A DNA stretch of 64,000 nucleotides from JAVBWI01 sp036677445. Its GTDB lineage: Bacteria > Bacillota > Clostridia > Christensenellales > CAG-138. The position numbers and the translations under genes are program-made. Below, one piece after another: positions 8,760-17,965 of the stretch. The notes below the pieces were generated by a model. That model was not told where the DNA came from, made no database searches, and worked only from the letters and a program-made list of their open reading frames with translations. Positions within the stretch are counted from its first letter, which is position 1. Each line of letters starts with the position of its first letter. The DNA lies in NCBI GenBank assembly GCA_036677445.1, contig JAVBWI010000025.1:42289-106288 (forward strand). The letters are read 5' to 3'.

Positions 8760-9599
8760 ATGCAATTCACCAAAGTTCATGGTCTGGGGAACGATTTTGT
8801 AATGATCAACGCGCTGACAGCCCCCGCACGCGATTATAACGCCATCACGCCGACCCTCTGCCACAGGCAGACCGGCGTGGGGGCGGATGGCCTTTTGATC
8901 GCGCTGCCCTCCAAAACCTGCGACATCCGCATGCGGATCATAAACGCCGACGGCAGCGAGGCGGAGATGTGCGGCAACGGTATCCGCGCGTTCGCCAAAT
9001 ATGTCTATGAACGGGGATTGATCAACCGTACGAATTTCACCGTCGAGACGCTGGCCGGGGAAATCAAACCCGTGCTGCTGCTCGACGAGGCCGGTAAGGT
9101 AAAGGGCGTGCGCGTGGATATGGGCAAGCCCGGCCTCCAGTGCGAGGAGGTTCCTGTAGAGGGCACGGGCTATTGCCTGAACCGCACGCTGACCGCCGCA
9201 GGAAAGACATTCACGTACTCTTCCGTACGTACGGGCGTACCCGTCACGACTGTACCCGTGGATGACCCGAAAACATTTGATCTGCGCACCTACGGCCCCG
9301 CGATTGAGCACCATCCGGTGTTCCCGCAGCGCACCAACGTCAGCTTTTTCCGCATAATCGACCGGAACAACATCGAAATGCGCATTTGGGAACGCGGCGC
9401 GGGCCTTACGCTCGCCTGCGGTACGGGTGCATGCGGCACTGCGGTGCTTTGCGCCATGAACGGGCTGACCGAACGTACGGTGGATATCCATCTTGAGCTG
9501 GGCGTACTGCATATTGAGTGGGCGCAGGACGATACCGTTTATATGACAGGCCCCGCCGAGCTTGTATTCGACGCGGATTTCCCGGAGGACCGCCTGTGA
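8760..9599 (+). CDS. dapF: Diaminopimelate epimerase
   Basis: A 279-residue cytoplasmic enzyme that interconverts LL- and meso-diaminopimelate for peptidoglycan and lysine synthesis. It has the expected N-terminal FTKVHGLGNDFVMI and both catalytic cysteine motifs: MCGNGIRAF in the first lobe and LACGTGACGTA in the second. Length is normal. The start is fixed by AGGAGG about 8 nt upstream. The stop overlaps the GTG start of the AlkD-like gene, so translation is probably coupled. Confidence 0.97.
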   Translation: MQFTKVHGLGNDFVMINALTAPARDYNAITPTLCHRQTGVGADGLLIALPSKTCDIRMRIINADGSEAEMCGNGIRAFAKYVYERGLINRTNFTVETLAGEIKPVLLLDEAGKVKGVRVDMGKPGLQCEEVPVEGTGYCLNRTLTAAGKTFTYSSVRTGVPVTTVPVDDPKTFDLRTYGPAIEHHPVFPQRTNVSFFRIIDRNNIEMRIWERGAGLTLACGTGACGTAVLCAMNGLTERTVDIHLELGVLHIEWAQDDTVYMTGPAELVFDADFPEDRL

Positions 9600-10330
9600 G
9601 GCCGGTATCCGATACCGGTCTTTCCCCCGCGCAGTGGACACAGGAGCATACGGCGACGCTAAACGCCCGCCTTCTCCTGCATTCCACGATTGACTCCAAA
9701 ACGTTTTCCGAGACGATCACGCCGACCGCCCTGCCCATGCACGGCGTGCGCATCCCGGTGCTGCAAAAGCTCGCTAAAGAGATCGCACATGGCGACTGGC
9801 GCGGATACCTTGCGCAGGTGGAGATGGACAGCTTCGAGCAGGCGGTCATCCGCGCGCTGCTGCTCGGCCGCATCAAGGTACCGGTTGAAGAACGACTCGC
9901 CATGATCGCGGAGTTTGTGCCGGCCATCGACAACTGGGCGGTATGCGACAGCCTGTGCAGCGGCCTGCGGCACGCCCGCCTGCCGCTGGGGCAGGTGTGG
10001 CCGTTTTTAGAGGCGTATCTCGATTCGGATCTGGAGTTCTATCAGCGCTTCGGCGCGGTAATGCTGCTGTGCCATTTCGTGGAGGACGACTTTATCGACC
10101 GGGTGCTCGCGCGGTACTGCCGCTCCTCCTACCCCGGGTATTATGCGCGCATGGGCGTTGCCTGGGGGTTATCCGTATGCTACATCAAATACCCGGCGCA
10201 CACGCTCGCCGCGATGGACGCGGGCACGCTGGATACGGCGACCTACAACCTCGCATTGCGCAAGATGCGCGAATCACTGCGCGTCTCCCCTGCCGATAAA
10301 GAGCTGCTCAAAGCAAAAAAACGGGTGTAA
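9596..10330 (+). CDS. DNA alkylation repair enzyme, AlkD/HEAT-like family
   Basis: A 244-residue all-helical protein of the AlkD-like DNA alkylation repair family. These enzymes excise positively charged alkylated bases with a HEAT-repeat fold. Segments supporting this are VPEERLA-type helices followed by VPAIDNWAVCDSLCSGL, the characteristic DNWA(V/T)CD motif with the catalytic-region Asp and Trp, and the YYARMGVAWGLSVCY helix. GTG start at 9596 overlaps the dapF stop and has GGAGG 7 nt upstream; an earlier in-frame ATG at 9518 lies inside dapF and is unlikely. A short palindrome (9602-9618) sits just after the start. Confidence 0.85.
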   Translation: MRPVSDTGLSPAQWTQEHTATLNARLLLHSTIDSKTFSETITPTALPMHGVRIPVLQKLAKEIAHGDWRGYLAQVEMDSFEQAVIRALLLGRIKVPVEERLAMIAEFVPAIDNWAVCDSLCSGLRHARLPLGQVWPFLEAYLDSDLEFYQRFGAVMLLCHFVEDDFIDRVLARYCRSSYPGYYARMGVAWGLSVCYIKYPAHTLAAMDAGTLDTATYNLALRKMRESLRVSPADKELLKAKKRV

Positions 10331-10334
10331 CAGC

Positions 10335-11282
10335 ATGGGATGCACTGACGATCGCGCCCCCGCGCTCGTGCTGGGCGGCATCAATATGGATATACTCGGC
10401 ACGCCGCACGCGAAGCTTCTGCTGCGCGATTCCAACCCCGGCAGGGTATGCCTGCGCCCCGGCGGCGTGGGCCGTAATATCGCGTGGGGAATGCGAAAGC
10501 TGGGGCTCCAGGTGGAACTGATCACCGCGGTCGGAAACGACGCCTTTGGCGCGGTGCTGCTGGATTCCTGCGCGCGCGACGGCATCGGCACGGCGCATGC
10601 GCTGCGCGCCACTACCGCAAGCGGCGCATACCTGTGCCTGCACGATGCGGACGGGGATATGCTCTGCGCCATCAACCAAATGGAGGCGGTGGAAACGATA
10701 TCGCCCGCGCGGCTTGCGCCGCTGCTGAACGCATTGCGGCGCGCTCCGCTTATCGTGCTGGACGCAAACCTACCCCGTGATACGCTCGCCTATATTGCGG
10801 AACAAACGGATGCGCCGCTGCTGCTTGACCCTGTGAGCGCCGCCAAGGCGCCGCGCGCGCTGCCCATATTACCCCGCCTTGCCGCCATCAAACCCAATCG
10901 GCTGGAGGCGGAAGCGCTCAGCGGTATCGACTGCTCCGCGCCCGGCGGCCTCCGCCGCGCCGCGGACTGGCTTTTAAGCCGCGGCGTCGGGCGTGTATAT
11001 TTGTCGCTGGGCGCGGACGGCGTGTATTATGCGGATGCACACAAACACGGACAGTTGCCCGCATGGGTATACAAGGGCGTAGGTGCCTCCACCGACACCA
11101 CCGGCGCGGGCGACGCCATGACCGCCGCGCTCGCATGGGGAACGCTGCAGGCGCTTTGTGTGCGCGACTGCGCGCTGTTGGGGCTGGCGGCGTCCAGCAT
11201 GCGCATTACGGAGGGGACGCTGAACCCGGATAAAATACGGACTGTACTGCGTGAAGCGCCGCAAGCCGGGCAGAATCGTTAG
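10335..11282 (+). CDS. psuK: PfkB-family carbohydrate kinase, probably pseudouridine kinase
   Basis: A 315-residue ribokinase-type kinase. It has an N-terminal LVLGGINMDILG strand, the first PfkB signature region GGVGRNIAWGMRKLG (about residues 41-55), and the second signature DTTGAGDAM (about 254-262) with the catalytic Asp and anion hole. It directly precedes psuG, and the pair degrades pseudouridine: PsuK makes pseudouridine 5'-phosphate, which PsuG cleaves to uracil and ribose 5-phosphate. The ATG start lies 5 bp after the AlkD stop; a longer frame upstream runs inside that gene and was rejected. Specificity is inferred mainly from the neighbour. Confidence 0.85.
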   Translation: MGCTDDRAPALVLGGINMDILGTPHAKLLLRDSNPGRVCLRPGGVGRNIAWGMRKLGLQVELITAVGNDAFGAVLLDSCARDGIGTAHALRATTASGAYLCLHDADGDMLCAINQMEAVETISPARLAPLLNALRRAPLIVLDANLPRDTLAYIAEQTDAPLLLDPVSAAKAPRALPILPRLAAIKPNRLEAEALSGIDCSAPGGLRRAADWLLSRGVGRVYLSLGADGVYYADAHKHGQLPAWVYKGVGASTDTTGAGDAMTAALAWGTLQALCVRDCALLGLAASSMRITEGTLNPDKIRTVLREAPQAGQNR

Positions 11283-11304
11283 CAACTGAATGGAGGACAT
11301 ACGA

Positions 11305-12243
11305 ATGACCCACGGGTACGAGAAAAATCCGCCGCTTTCCTTTAGCCCGGCGGTGCAGCAGGCTTTGGCGCAAGGCCGCCCCGTGATCGCGCTGGAAAGC
11401 ACGATCATTTCCCACGGCATGCCGTATCCGCAAAATGTGGAGACAGCGCTGGAGTGCCAGCGCATCGCCCGTGCGGCCGGCGTGGAACCCGCCGCCATCG
11501 CGGTATTGGGCGGCAGGCTGTGCGCGGGGCTGACCGACGAGCAGATCGATTACCTTGGCCGCACCGGTACGGAAATCGCAAAGGCGAGCCGCAGGGACCT
11601 GCCCGTACTCGTTTCACAGCGGCGTGACGGCGCGACCACCGTGGCCAGCACCATGATCATCGCGGCCATGGCGGGTATTCGCGTATTTGCCACAGGCGGC
11701 ATCGGCGGCGTGCACCGGGGCGCGGAAACCACGATGGATATTTCCGCCGATCTGGAAGAGCTGGCCCAGACGCCCGTCGCCGTGGTATGTGCGGGCGCAA
11801 AAAGCATACTCGATCTTGGCCTGACGCTGGAATATCTGGAAACCAAGGGTGTGCCGGTGATCGGCTACCAAACTTCCGAACTGCCCGCGTTCTTTACCCG
11901 CACGAGCGGTTTTCAGGTGGATTACCGCATGGATACGCCGGAGGAGATCGCCGCCGCCATTCGCGCCCAGCGACAAATGGGCTTCCCCGGCGGCATGCTC
12001 ATTGCGAACCCCATACCGGAGGAATTCTCCATGGATCCTGCCGTGATACAGTCCGCCATCGACCGGGCGCTCTCCGAAGCGGCCGCGCAGGGCATCCGTG
12101 GCAAGGAGACCACGCCATACCTGCTTGCGCGCGTCAAGGCGCTCACAGGCGGCGAGAGCCTCGCCTCCAACATTCAGCTGGTATACGGCAACGTAAAGCT
12201 TGCCGCCGAAATCGCGCGGCGCCTTTGCTGGCTCCATCGCTAG
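11305..12243 (+). CDS. psuG: Pseudouridine-5'-phosphate glycosidase
   Basis: A 312-residue enzyme that splits the C-C glycosidic bond of pseudouridine 5'-phosphate. Family motifs are clear: VIALESTIISHGMPYPQN near the N-terminus, GTEIAKASRRDLP, ATGGIGGVHRGAE, VVCAGAKSILDLGLTLEYLET, and the C-terminal GKETTPYLLARV. An in-frame ATG at 11290 is followed by GGAGG that serves the ATG at 11305, so the later start was chosen. It follows psuK by 22 bp and ends 48 bp before the tRNA promoter. Confidence 0.95.
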   Translation: MTHGYEKNPPLSFSPAVQQALAQGRPVIALESTIISHGMPYPQNVETALECQRIARAAGVEPAAIAVLGGRLCAGLTDEQIDYLGRTGTEIAKASRRDLPVLVSQRRDGATTVASTMIIAAMAGIRVFATGGIGGVHRGAETTMDISADLEELAQTPVAVVCAGAKSILDLGLTLEYLETKGVPVIGYQTSELPAFFTRTSGFQVDYRMDTPEEIAAAIRAQRQMGFPGGMLIANPIPEEFSMDPAVIQSAIDRALSEAAAQGIRGKETTPYLLARVKALTGGESLASNIQLVYGNVKLAAEIARRLCWLHR

Positions 12244-12290
12244 GGCTGCGGAATATACTCTTCACACAGCCCGCGGATGGATATTTCCGC

Positions 12291-12319
12291 TTGACATACG
12301 GCGGCAGATTGGCTATAAT
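12291..12319 (+). promoter_or_regulatory. Consensus sigma-A promoter of tRNA-Arg
   Basis: Perfect TTGACA (12291-12296) and perfect TATAAT (12314-12319) with the ideal 17-bp spacer, 29 bp upstream of the mature tRNA 5' end. This is the strongest promoter visible in the window, as expected for a stable RNA. Confidence 0.9.
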
Positions 12320-12348
12320 GAGTGTCGCGGCTTTGGTAAGCGGCACGT

Positions 12349-12425
12349 GCGCCCTTGGCTCAGCTGGATAGAGCGTTTGGCTACGGACCAGAAGGTCGGG
12401 GGTTCGAATCCCTCAGGGCGCGCCA
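12349..12425 (+). tRNA. tRNA-Arg (anticodon ACG), CCA encoded
   Basis: The cloverleaf can be folded by hand. The acceptor stem GCGCCCT pairs with AGGGCGC, followed by G and an encoded CCA. The D arm is GCTC/GAGC and the anticodon stem TTTGG/CCAGA. Loop CTACGGA gives anticodon ACG (12383-12385), which decodes CGN arginine codons after A-to-I editing. The T arm has the TTCGAAT loop. Total 77 nt. Its 3' side borders a decayed serine recombinase, which makes it a candidate insertion boundary. Confidence 0.95.
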
Positions 12426-12429
12426 AAAT

Positions 12430-12477
12430 AGACAAACCTGTTTTTTAACGGTAGTTAAAGATGGGTTTGTCTTTTTC
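12430..12477 (+). terminator. Intrinsic terminator of the tRNA-Arg gene
   Basis: AGACAAACC (12430-12438) pairs with GGTTTGTCT (12464-12472), followed by a T-run (12472-12476), starting 5 bp after the tRNA CCA end. Confidence 0.8.
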
Positions 12478-12643
12478 ATGCCCGAAAAACGACTTTTTTG
12501 CATAAGAAACAGCCATTGAGATTGTCGAAAGATACACATTTGGTGTTCTGGGTCCATTCTAAAGTTGGTTATTCCCATGTTTAAGAAATCAGGCAATTGC
12601 ATTTAAAACCTAAATATACGGATGTTTAAAATGAGGAAGCATT

Positions 12644-13564
12644 ATGAGAGAGATTTTATCGCCGTCTTTCAGCCGCCTGTGCTACGGCTATAGCAAGGAC
12701 TCGAATCAGAATATATTCGTTGATGAACAACAGGCCGGTACAGTCAAATTTATTTTTCAGGAGTATCTAAAGGGCGCTACCACTGGCAAAGCTATCGGAA
12801 GAATTGCAGTCACGCAATATCCCTTCTCCGTCCGGGAAAGAGCGCTGGTCCCGTGCTGCCATCGACAAGCTTATCTCCAATACCAAATACGTTCCATACA
12901 TCTTTCGCCCGAGCAGTTCCTGCAAGTGCAGGATGAGAAGGCAAGGCGCTCAAATCAAGCGCTCAGCGAAGACGGATTTCAGAGAAAGGCCACCCGGTAC
13001 CATTCACAGAATGTACTGAGCGGCCTTTTGTTTGCGCGGAATGTGGCTCCAGCTATCGAAGAATCACCCACGGCTCGGGTGAGGTTGTATGGCGTTGCGC
13101 AACTCTTGTTGAAGGCTGGGCCTCCCGTCGCATACCGCGTGAAGGCATACGACAGTGACGGGTTGGAATCGGAATATACAACCTGACAGCGACCTTATCC
13201 GAAAAGTGCGGCGATACCGTCAACCCCCTGGTCATAGAAAACAGAATCCGCGAGCTAGAAGGTGTTACGATGGAGCTGGTGACCATCGCGCAGAAAACCG
13301 GCAGCTCCGAAAGCTACGAGAGCAAATTCACGATGCTTAAGGATGAAATCGGCGCCCTCCGCCAGATACCGGAGCAATGCCGGGCCAAGCAAAATGGTCC
13401 GGATGAGCTGACCCGGCAGACCGACGACATCTGCAGGGCGCTCCAGAACGCTCCCTTTGAATCAACGGTATACAACGATAGCGTCGTACGGCAGCTTATC
13501 GACACCATCAAGGTGGTCAACAAGGATAAGCTGCTCATTGCTTTTAAAGGTCATTCGGTAGTAA
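12644..13564 (+). pseudogene. Remnant of a large serine recombinase
   Basis: Fragments of a site-specific large serine recombinase lie in different frames. First, a recombinase-domain start (GYSKDSNQNIFVDEQQAGTV, then IFQEYLKG). Then, in another frame from about 12810, WSRAAIDKLISNTKYV. A zinc-ribbon segment in a third frame near 13040 reads CAECGSSYRRITHGSG. A C-terminal coiled part with VVRQLIDTIKVVNKDKLLI lies in the frame 13270-13632. The N-terminal catalytic resolvase domain (about 140 residues with the nucleophilic Ser) is missing, and the C-terminus runs into the histidine kinase gene. The protein cannot be active. It marks a former mobile element beside tRNA-Arg. Confidence 0.8.
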
Positions 13565-14858
13565 TATTGCGAAACGTCAACTCAAAAGAAGCCCCGCCGC
13601 CAGGAGTATCCTTGACGCTTAGTGCCGCATGATGCTGTTCCGCTATTTCTTTTGCCATAGATAACCCCAGACCGAAATGCGTTTTATCGCTTCGGCTTTT
13701 ATCACTTCTATAAAATCGATCAAATATCTTGCCTTTTTCCTCCTCTGAAATGCCTTTACCATGGTCTTCCACAAGAATGCTTGCAGATGCCTTGCCTTTT
13801 TGTGCCACGATTCTGATAGGCGTGCCCGGCGCAGAATATTCCAGCGCGTTGTTAAGCAAAATGGAAAACAGCTGCCTCAGCCGTTCGTTATCGGCCTGTA
13901 CCGTGGGCAAAGCGTCATCCGGCAAATCCAGCCGAAAGGGGCGGCCCTTTTCTTTCATGAGGGCATCATACTGCTCGTACAATTCAACGCAGAACGTATC
14001 TAATTGCACCGGCGCGAATGTCAGCCGCCATACATTGGCGTCGCTTCCCGCAAGCAGCAGCAGATCGTCGTTGAGCCGCGTCATCCTGTCGGCTTCGCTT
14101 TCTGCGGTCTGCAAAAAGCTCCGCGCTTTTTCGGTTCGAATCCCTTCTTCGAGGGCGGCTGTAATGCTTGCCCTTATCACCGAAAGAGGCGTGCGCAATT
14201 CATGGCTGGCGGCAGCAATGAACTCATTTTGCCGGGCCAGCGACTGCTTTGTCGGAGTAAGCGCCATGCCGGAAAGGTATCGGCTGATCAACCCCAATAA
14301 TACCGACCCCGCAAACCATAATAGAACATACTGCGCCGCCATCGTTTTTTTCTGCTCCAGCACCGCCGTTGTATCCCGCAGTATAATAAGCAATATACCC
14401 TTGCCGCTGTTTTTTTTCATTTGCTGAACAATCAACGCCGCAGAACCCTCATATCTTTCCGCGTGCGATCCGTCAACCGCAAAATGAAAGCTTTGCCTGC
14501 GAGCGTATGAGGATAGATCCATATTTGTTTCAACTGTTTGGCGTGCTTTCTCAATTAATATGCTGCGATCCGTCTGGGGCCGCCATGCGCCCTTAAAATG
14601 AAGCGGAACTCCATTGTCTTCAATATAAATGATGCTCAAAGATGAGGCTTCCTGTTCCGCCAGCCACGTATCCGATATTTCATCATTGTTTGTTAATTTA
14701 TCTACCAGTGCTGAAAAGGAAGAATAGGAGTAAGCGTCTACGCCTGCCTGATACTGACTGCAGGCTAGATAATACGTTACACACATCGCGCAGGCTAATA
14801 CGAGGGATGTGAGTATTGTAAATATCCACGTGAGCCGCCAGTGCAACTTCTTAACCAT
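13551..14858 (-). CDS. Sensor histidine kinase
   Basis: A 435-residue membrane sensor. One hydrophobic helix at about 10-32 is followed by an extracytoplasmic domain of about 140 residues, then a second helix at about 177-197. The HisKA dimerisation box HELRTPLSVIRAS carries the phospho-accepting His near residue 219. An ATPase domain follows with an N-box LLNNALEYS, a G1 VEDHGKGIS and a G2 FGLGLSMAKEIA. Start chosen at 14858 because GAGGAG lies upstream and it overlaps the response-regulator stop by 8 bp. It shares an operon with that regulator and faces the divergent ABC/HlyD operon it may control. There is no HAMP consensus that I can see. The signal is unknown. Confidence 0.9.
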   Translation of the reverse strand: MVKKLHWRLTWIFTILTSLVLACAMCVTYYLACSQYQAGVDAYSYSSFSALVDKLTNNDEISDTWLAEQEASSLSIIYIEDNGVPLHFKGAWRPQTDRSILIEKARQTVETNMDLSSYARRQSFHFAVDGSHAERYEGSAALIVQQMKKNSGKGILLIILRDTTAVLEQKKTMAAQYVLLWFAGSVLLGLISRYLSGMALTPTKQSLARQNEFIAAASHELRTPLSVIRASITAALEEGIRTEKARSFLQTAESEADRMTRLNDDLLLLAGSDANVWRLTFAPVQLDTFCVELYEQYDALMKEKGRPFRLDLPDDALPTVQADNERLRQLFSILLNNALEYSAPGTPIRIVAQKGKASASILVEDHGKGISEEEKGKIFDRFYRSDKSRSDKTHFGLGLSMAKEIAEQHHAALSVKDTPGGGASFELTFRNITTE

Positions 14859-15531
14859 TGCGCTCCTCAAGACGGTAACCAACGCCGCGTACCGTGGAAA
14901 TGACCGCATTGCTGCCAACCGTGGACAGTCGTCGGCGAACGAAATAAATATAGGTATCCAAGTTCGTTTCCTCTATTTCTGTCATCGCACCCCAAACACG
15001 GCCCAGCAACATATTCCTTGAAAGTGTTCTTCCCGCGCCGGAACAAAGTGCCTCCAGCAATCCGCATTCCCGTTTGGAAAGCGTCACTTCCGTTTTGGGG
15101 CCTGAAAGCGTCATCTGTTCGGTATTGAGCACAATATCGCCAAAGCTAAGCGACGCCTGCTCCTGCGGTACGGCGGGGCGGCGCAGCAGCGCCTTTACCC
15201 TCGCGATCAGTTCCCGTGTATCAAAGGGTTTTGTTAAGTAATCATCCGCTCCCGCTTCCAGCCCATCCACGCGATCATCTATACGCCCAAGCGCCGTCAG
15301 CATCAAAACCGGCGCCGTTATTCCTTTAGCGCGCGCATTCCTCAACAGGGTCAGGCCATCCATGCAGGGCAACATGCGGTCCAGTATGCATGCGCCGTAA
15401 TACCCTTCCAGAAGCAGCGCAAGCCCTTCCTCTCCGTCATTGCAAACGTCAAGCGTCAGGCCGGCGTTTTCCAGTACGGAACATAGCGCCTTGCATAGAT
15501 CTTTATCATCTTCAACCAACAAAACTCTCAT
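14851..15531 (-). CDS. OmpR/PhoB-family response regulator
   Basis: A 226-residue regulator. The receiver domain has the acidic pocket EDD at 7-9, phospho-acceptor Asp51 in ILDRMLPCMDG and Lys in the YLTKPFD switch. The C-terminal winged helix runs from about 128 (LNTEQMTLSG) to 226, with a typical LLGRVWGAMTEIEETNLDTY recognition region. It is transcribed ahead of the sensor kinase and divergent from the solute-binding protein gene; the 163-bp region between 15532 and 15694 should hold its operator. The likely target is the divergent operon; this is inferred from layout. Confidence 0.92.
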   Translation of the reverse strand: MRVLLVEDDKDLCKALCSVLENAGLTLDVCNDGEEGLALLLEGYYGACILDRMLPCMDGLTLLRNARAKGITAPVLMLTALGRIDDRVDGLEAGADDYLTKPFDTRELIARVKALLRRPAVPQEQASLSFGDIVLNTEQMTLSGPKTEVTLSKRECGLLEALCSGAGRTLSRNMLLGRVWGAMTEIEETNLDTYIYFVRRRLSTVGSNAVISTVRGVGYRLEERNG

Positions 15532-15694
15532 GAGCGTTCCTTATATGCGTAAAACCCAGCCAATTTATACTGTATTCGCAATTATTATACAACTTTTACA
15601 TCGAAAGAACCTTTAATGCGCCATTTTCGCTTCAAGGAATTTTTGAGATTGGTCTGATATGCTGGAATTGTAAGTCAAGGACGGAGGGAAATAT

Positions 15695-17965
15695 ATGAAA
15701 CGATTGTTATCAGCTTTTTTATGTTTGGTTCTACTATTCTCACTTACAGCGTGTGCCGCAACCGGAAACCCGCAGGACTCGCAGCCTTCGGTTTATATTA
15801 ATGCAAATACAAAAGCAATGGGCAGATGGGTTGAGAGCGAGACAATTCTTGGCGAAAATCTGCGTTTTTCATCTGCACCCGTTTGCCTCGACGACGGCAC
15901 ACTGTGGCTGTTTGCTTTGGACGCCCCGGATGAGAATGCACAACAGATGCAGCTCAATTTGAAAACGCATAAATTCGTATCAAAAAATAATGGCGGGACG
16001 TGGGAAGAAGAAGCACTCAACTGGAACACAGTTACAAAGGGCATCATCACGCAGGTAACCGTGGCCACGGATGGAACTGCCTTCTTTCAATCGATTGGAG
16101 AAGACGCTATTACCTCATGGATGCAGAAGCCCGGAGAAGATTTAAAACTGATTGACTTGTCGGGCATGAACATTACTTATTTCCTTTTGCTGGATAGCTC
16201 CACCCTGTTTTTAATAGAAAACGTCCCGCAAGAAGGAACCCCGGCTCCAGACAGGCGCTGCTGCCTTTATGATCTTTCATCGGGGCAGGTGACGACTACG
16301 CCAGATAACCTTTCCGATCTCATATATGACTCATTATATAATGCGGCCATCGGAAAAGACAAAGCAGGAAACCCTCTTCTCTATTTCATGGGTTATACCG
16401 ATGGCGGGCGGGTCTTAACAACATTGGATAAAAACGGGTCGATCACTGCGGTTTTCAACTCCGTTCCAAACGCCGGCGATAGCAATGGCGCCGCAGCGGA
16501 TGCCAATGGAAATTACTATTATGAAAGCCCGAACGGCATATTCCGGATTGCCCGGGGTGGCAGCATTTCGGAGAAAATTCTGGACAGTACCGGTTTTACC
16601 ATCAGCATGTCCAGTTACTACTGCAACGGTTTGTGCCAGACGCGAAACGGAGATTTTATTGTTACACTCTTCTCGGATTCTTTTCAAACAAAACTGCTGC
16701 GCTATCATTGGGATGAATCGCTGCCGGCTGCTTCCGGCGACGCGCTTACCATATGGAGCTTCCAGGATAACGCCACAGTACGTTCTGCCATCGTCGAATT
16801 CAGAAAGAAACATCCCGAATCAGACATAAATTATATCATTGCTACTGCGGACAGTGCGCTGAGCTTAGATAATATACTGCAGGCTTTGAACGCGGAAATG
16901 CTAACCGGCGGCGGCCCGGATGTGCTCATACTCGATAACATCGATTATCAATCCTATGCCAAACAAGGTTTGTTGGCGGATTTATCGCAGGCTATCGATA
17001 TGAGTAAGCTGCAGCAGAATATCGTCGCACCGTTTATTACAAATGGTGTTGCATATGTACTCCCCGCTCGTTTTAGCGTACCTGTTCTATACGGCGAAAC
17101 CGGCACGGTCGAATCACTTACTACGCTCGATGCGTTAAAAAGCGCCATACTCGCCTGCAAACCAAGGCCGGATGTCAATTATAATGACGATTCATACTAT
17201 TCTGACTTAACCAAAGAAGAGCAGTATGGGCTGGGTTTTATAAGCATTGCACAATTGCTACACTTTACTCTGCAATCCAGCGCGTCTGCATTGATAAAAG
17301 ACAATCAGCTGGATACCGGCGCTGTTCGCGAAGTACTCAGTTTCGTGCAGGAGATAGGAACCTATTACGGAATGAAAGATTACCGGCCGGATCAGCCGAG
17401 CAATCAGGTCACCATGGGCGGCAGAGCTGGCGATGTCGTCTCCACCGGAGATGGTGGTTATGAATACTTTGTTACAATGCACGCCCGGTATGGCTGGGAT
17501 GTCATGCAAACGCCCTCCCTGCTGAGTTATATCGGTACTGTCAACACCGAAGGCAACGCAATAGGCAATAATGCCGTCGTTCAGCCGGGGCTGAGTGAAA
17601 ACACCTATTTGCCATTAACGCTTGCCGGCGTCAATTCCAGCAGCGATAAGAAGGACGACGCGTTTACCTTCATGCAGGTTCTGTTCGGCGAGGACGTTCA
17701 AACAGCTTACCAGCAGGATGGAAGCCCCGTGCTGCAAAGTGCGCTTGAACACAGTGAGCAAAGCAGTCAATCAGAAGCAAAACACTTCAAAGGAGATATT
17801 AAGGCTTTGTATGCAAGCCTGAAAACGCCCGTACTCGTCAGTCCAATTGTGGAAGAGAAAATGCTTGCGCATGCAACCGCACTCATCAACGGATCGGAAA
17901 CGCTGGACGCCGCGGTAACAGGAGTTCAAAATGACCTCTCTCTCTATTTGGCTGAAAAAGAATAA
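15695..17965 (+). CDS. Lipoprotein with C-terminal extracellular solute-binding domain
   Basis: A 756-residue lipoprotein. The signal peptide ends in LTAC with the lipidated Cys at residue 20. The first about 330 residues of the mature protein read like a beta-propeller-type domain (repeats of YDLSSGQ, TTLDKNGSITAVFN, DFIVTLFSD), unusual for a transporter receptor. From about residue 355 (LTIWSFQDNATVRSAIVEFR) it matches family 1 sugar-binding proteins, including a DVLILDNIDYQSYAKQGLLADLS hinge segment (about 402-424). It is first in an operon with two importer permeases that overlap in 35-bp and 4-bp steps. AGGGAAATAT ribosome region. The ligand is unknown; a carbohydrate is the family default. 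Confidence 0.85.
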   Translation: MKRLLSAFLCLVLLFSLTACAATGNPQDSQPSVYINANTKAMGRWVESETILGENLRFSSAPVCLDDGTLWLFALDAPDENAQQMQLNLKTHKFVSKNNGGTWEEEALNWNTVTKGIITQVTVATDGTAFFQSIGEDAITSWMQKPGEDLKLIDLSGMNITYFLLLDSSTLFLIENVPQEGTPAPDRRCCLYDLSSGQVTTTPDNLSDLIYDSLYNAAIGKDKAGNPLLYFMGYTDGGRVLTTLDKNGSITAVFNSVPNAGDSNGAAADANGNYYYESPNGIFRIARGGSISEKILDSTGFTISMSSYYCNGLCQTRNGDFIVTLFSDSFQTKLLRYHWDESLPAASGDALTIWSFQDNATVRSAIVEFRKKHPESDINYIIATADSALSLDNILQALNAEMLTGGGPDVLILDNIDYQSYAKQGLLADLSQAIDMSKLQQNIVAPFITNGVAYVLPARFSVPVLYGETGTVESLTTLDALKSAILACKPRPDVNYNDDSYYSDLTKEEQYGLGFISIAQLLHFTLQSSASALIKDNQLDTGAVREVLSFVQEIGTYYGMKDYRPDQPSNQVTMGGRAGDVVSTGDGGYEYFVTMHARYGWDVMQTPSLLSYIGTVNTEGNAIGNNAVVQPGLSENTYLPLTLAGVNSSSDKKDDAFTFMQVLFGEDVQTAYQQDGSPVLQSALEHSEQSSQSEAKHFKGDIKALYASLKTPVLVSPIVEEKMLAHATALINGSETLDAAVTGVQNDLSLYLAEKE

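Noticed and set aside
9602..9618. 17-nt palindrome CCGGTATCCGATACCGG just after the AlkD start
   Set aside because: Lies inside the coding region and has no repeat or promoter nearby; could be chance. Noted as a possible translational hairpin only.
15532..15694. A definite promoter pair for the divergent regulator/ABC operon
   Set aside because: Several TATA-like hexamers occur, but none has a -35 at a proper distance; I could not choose one.
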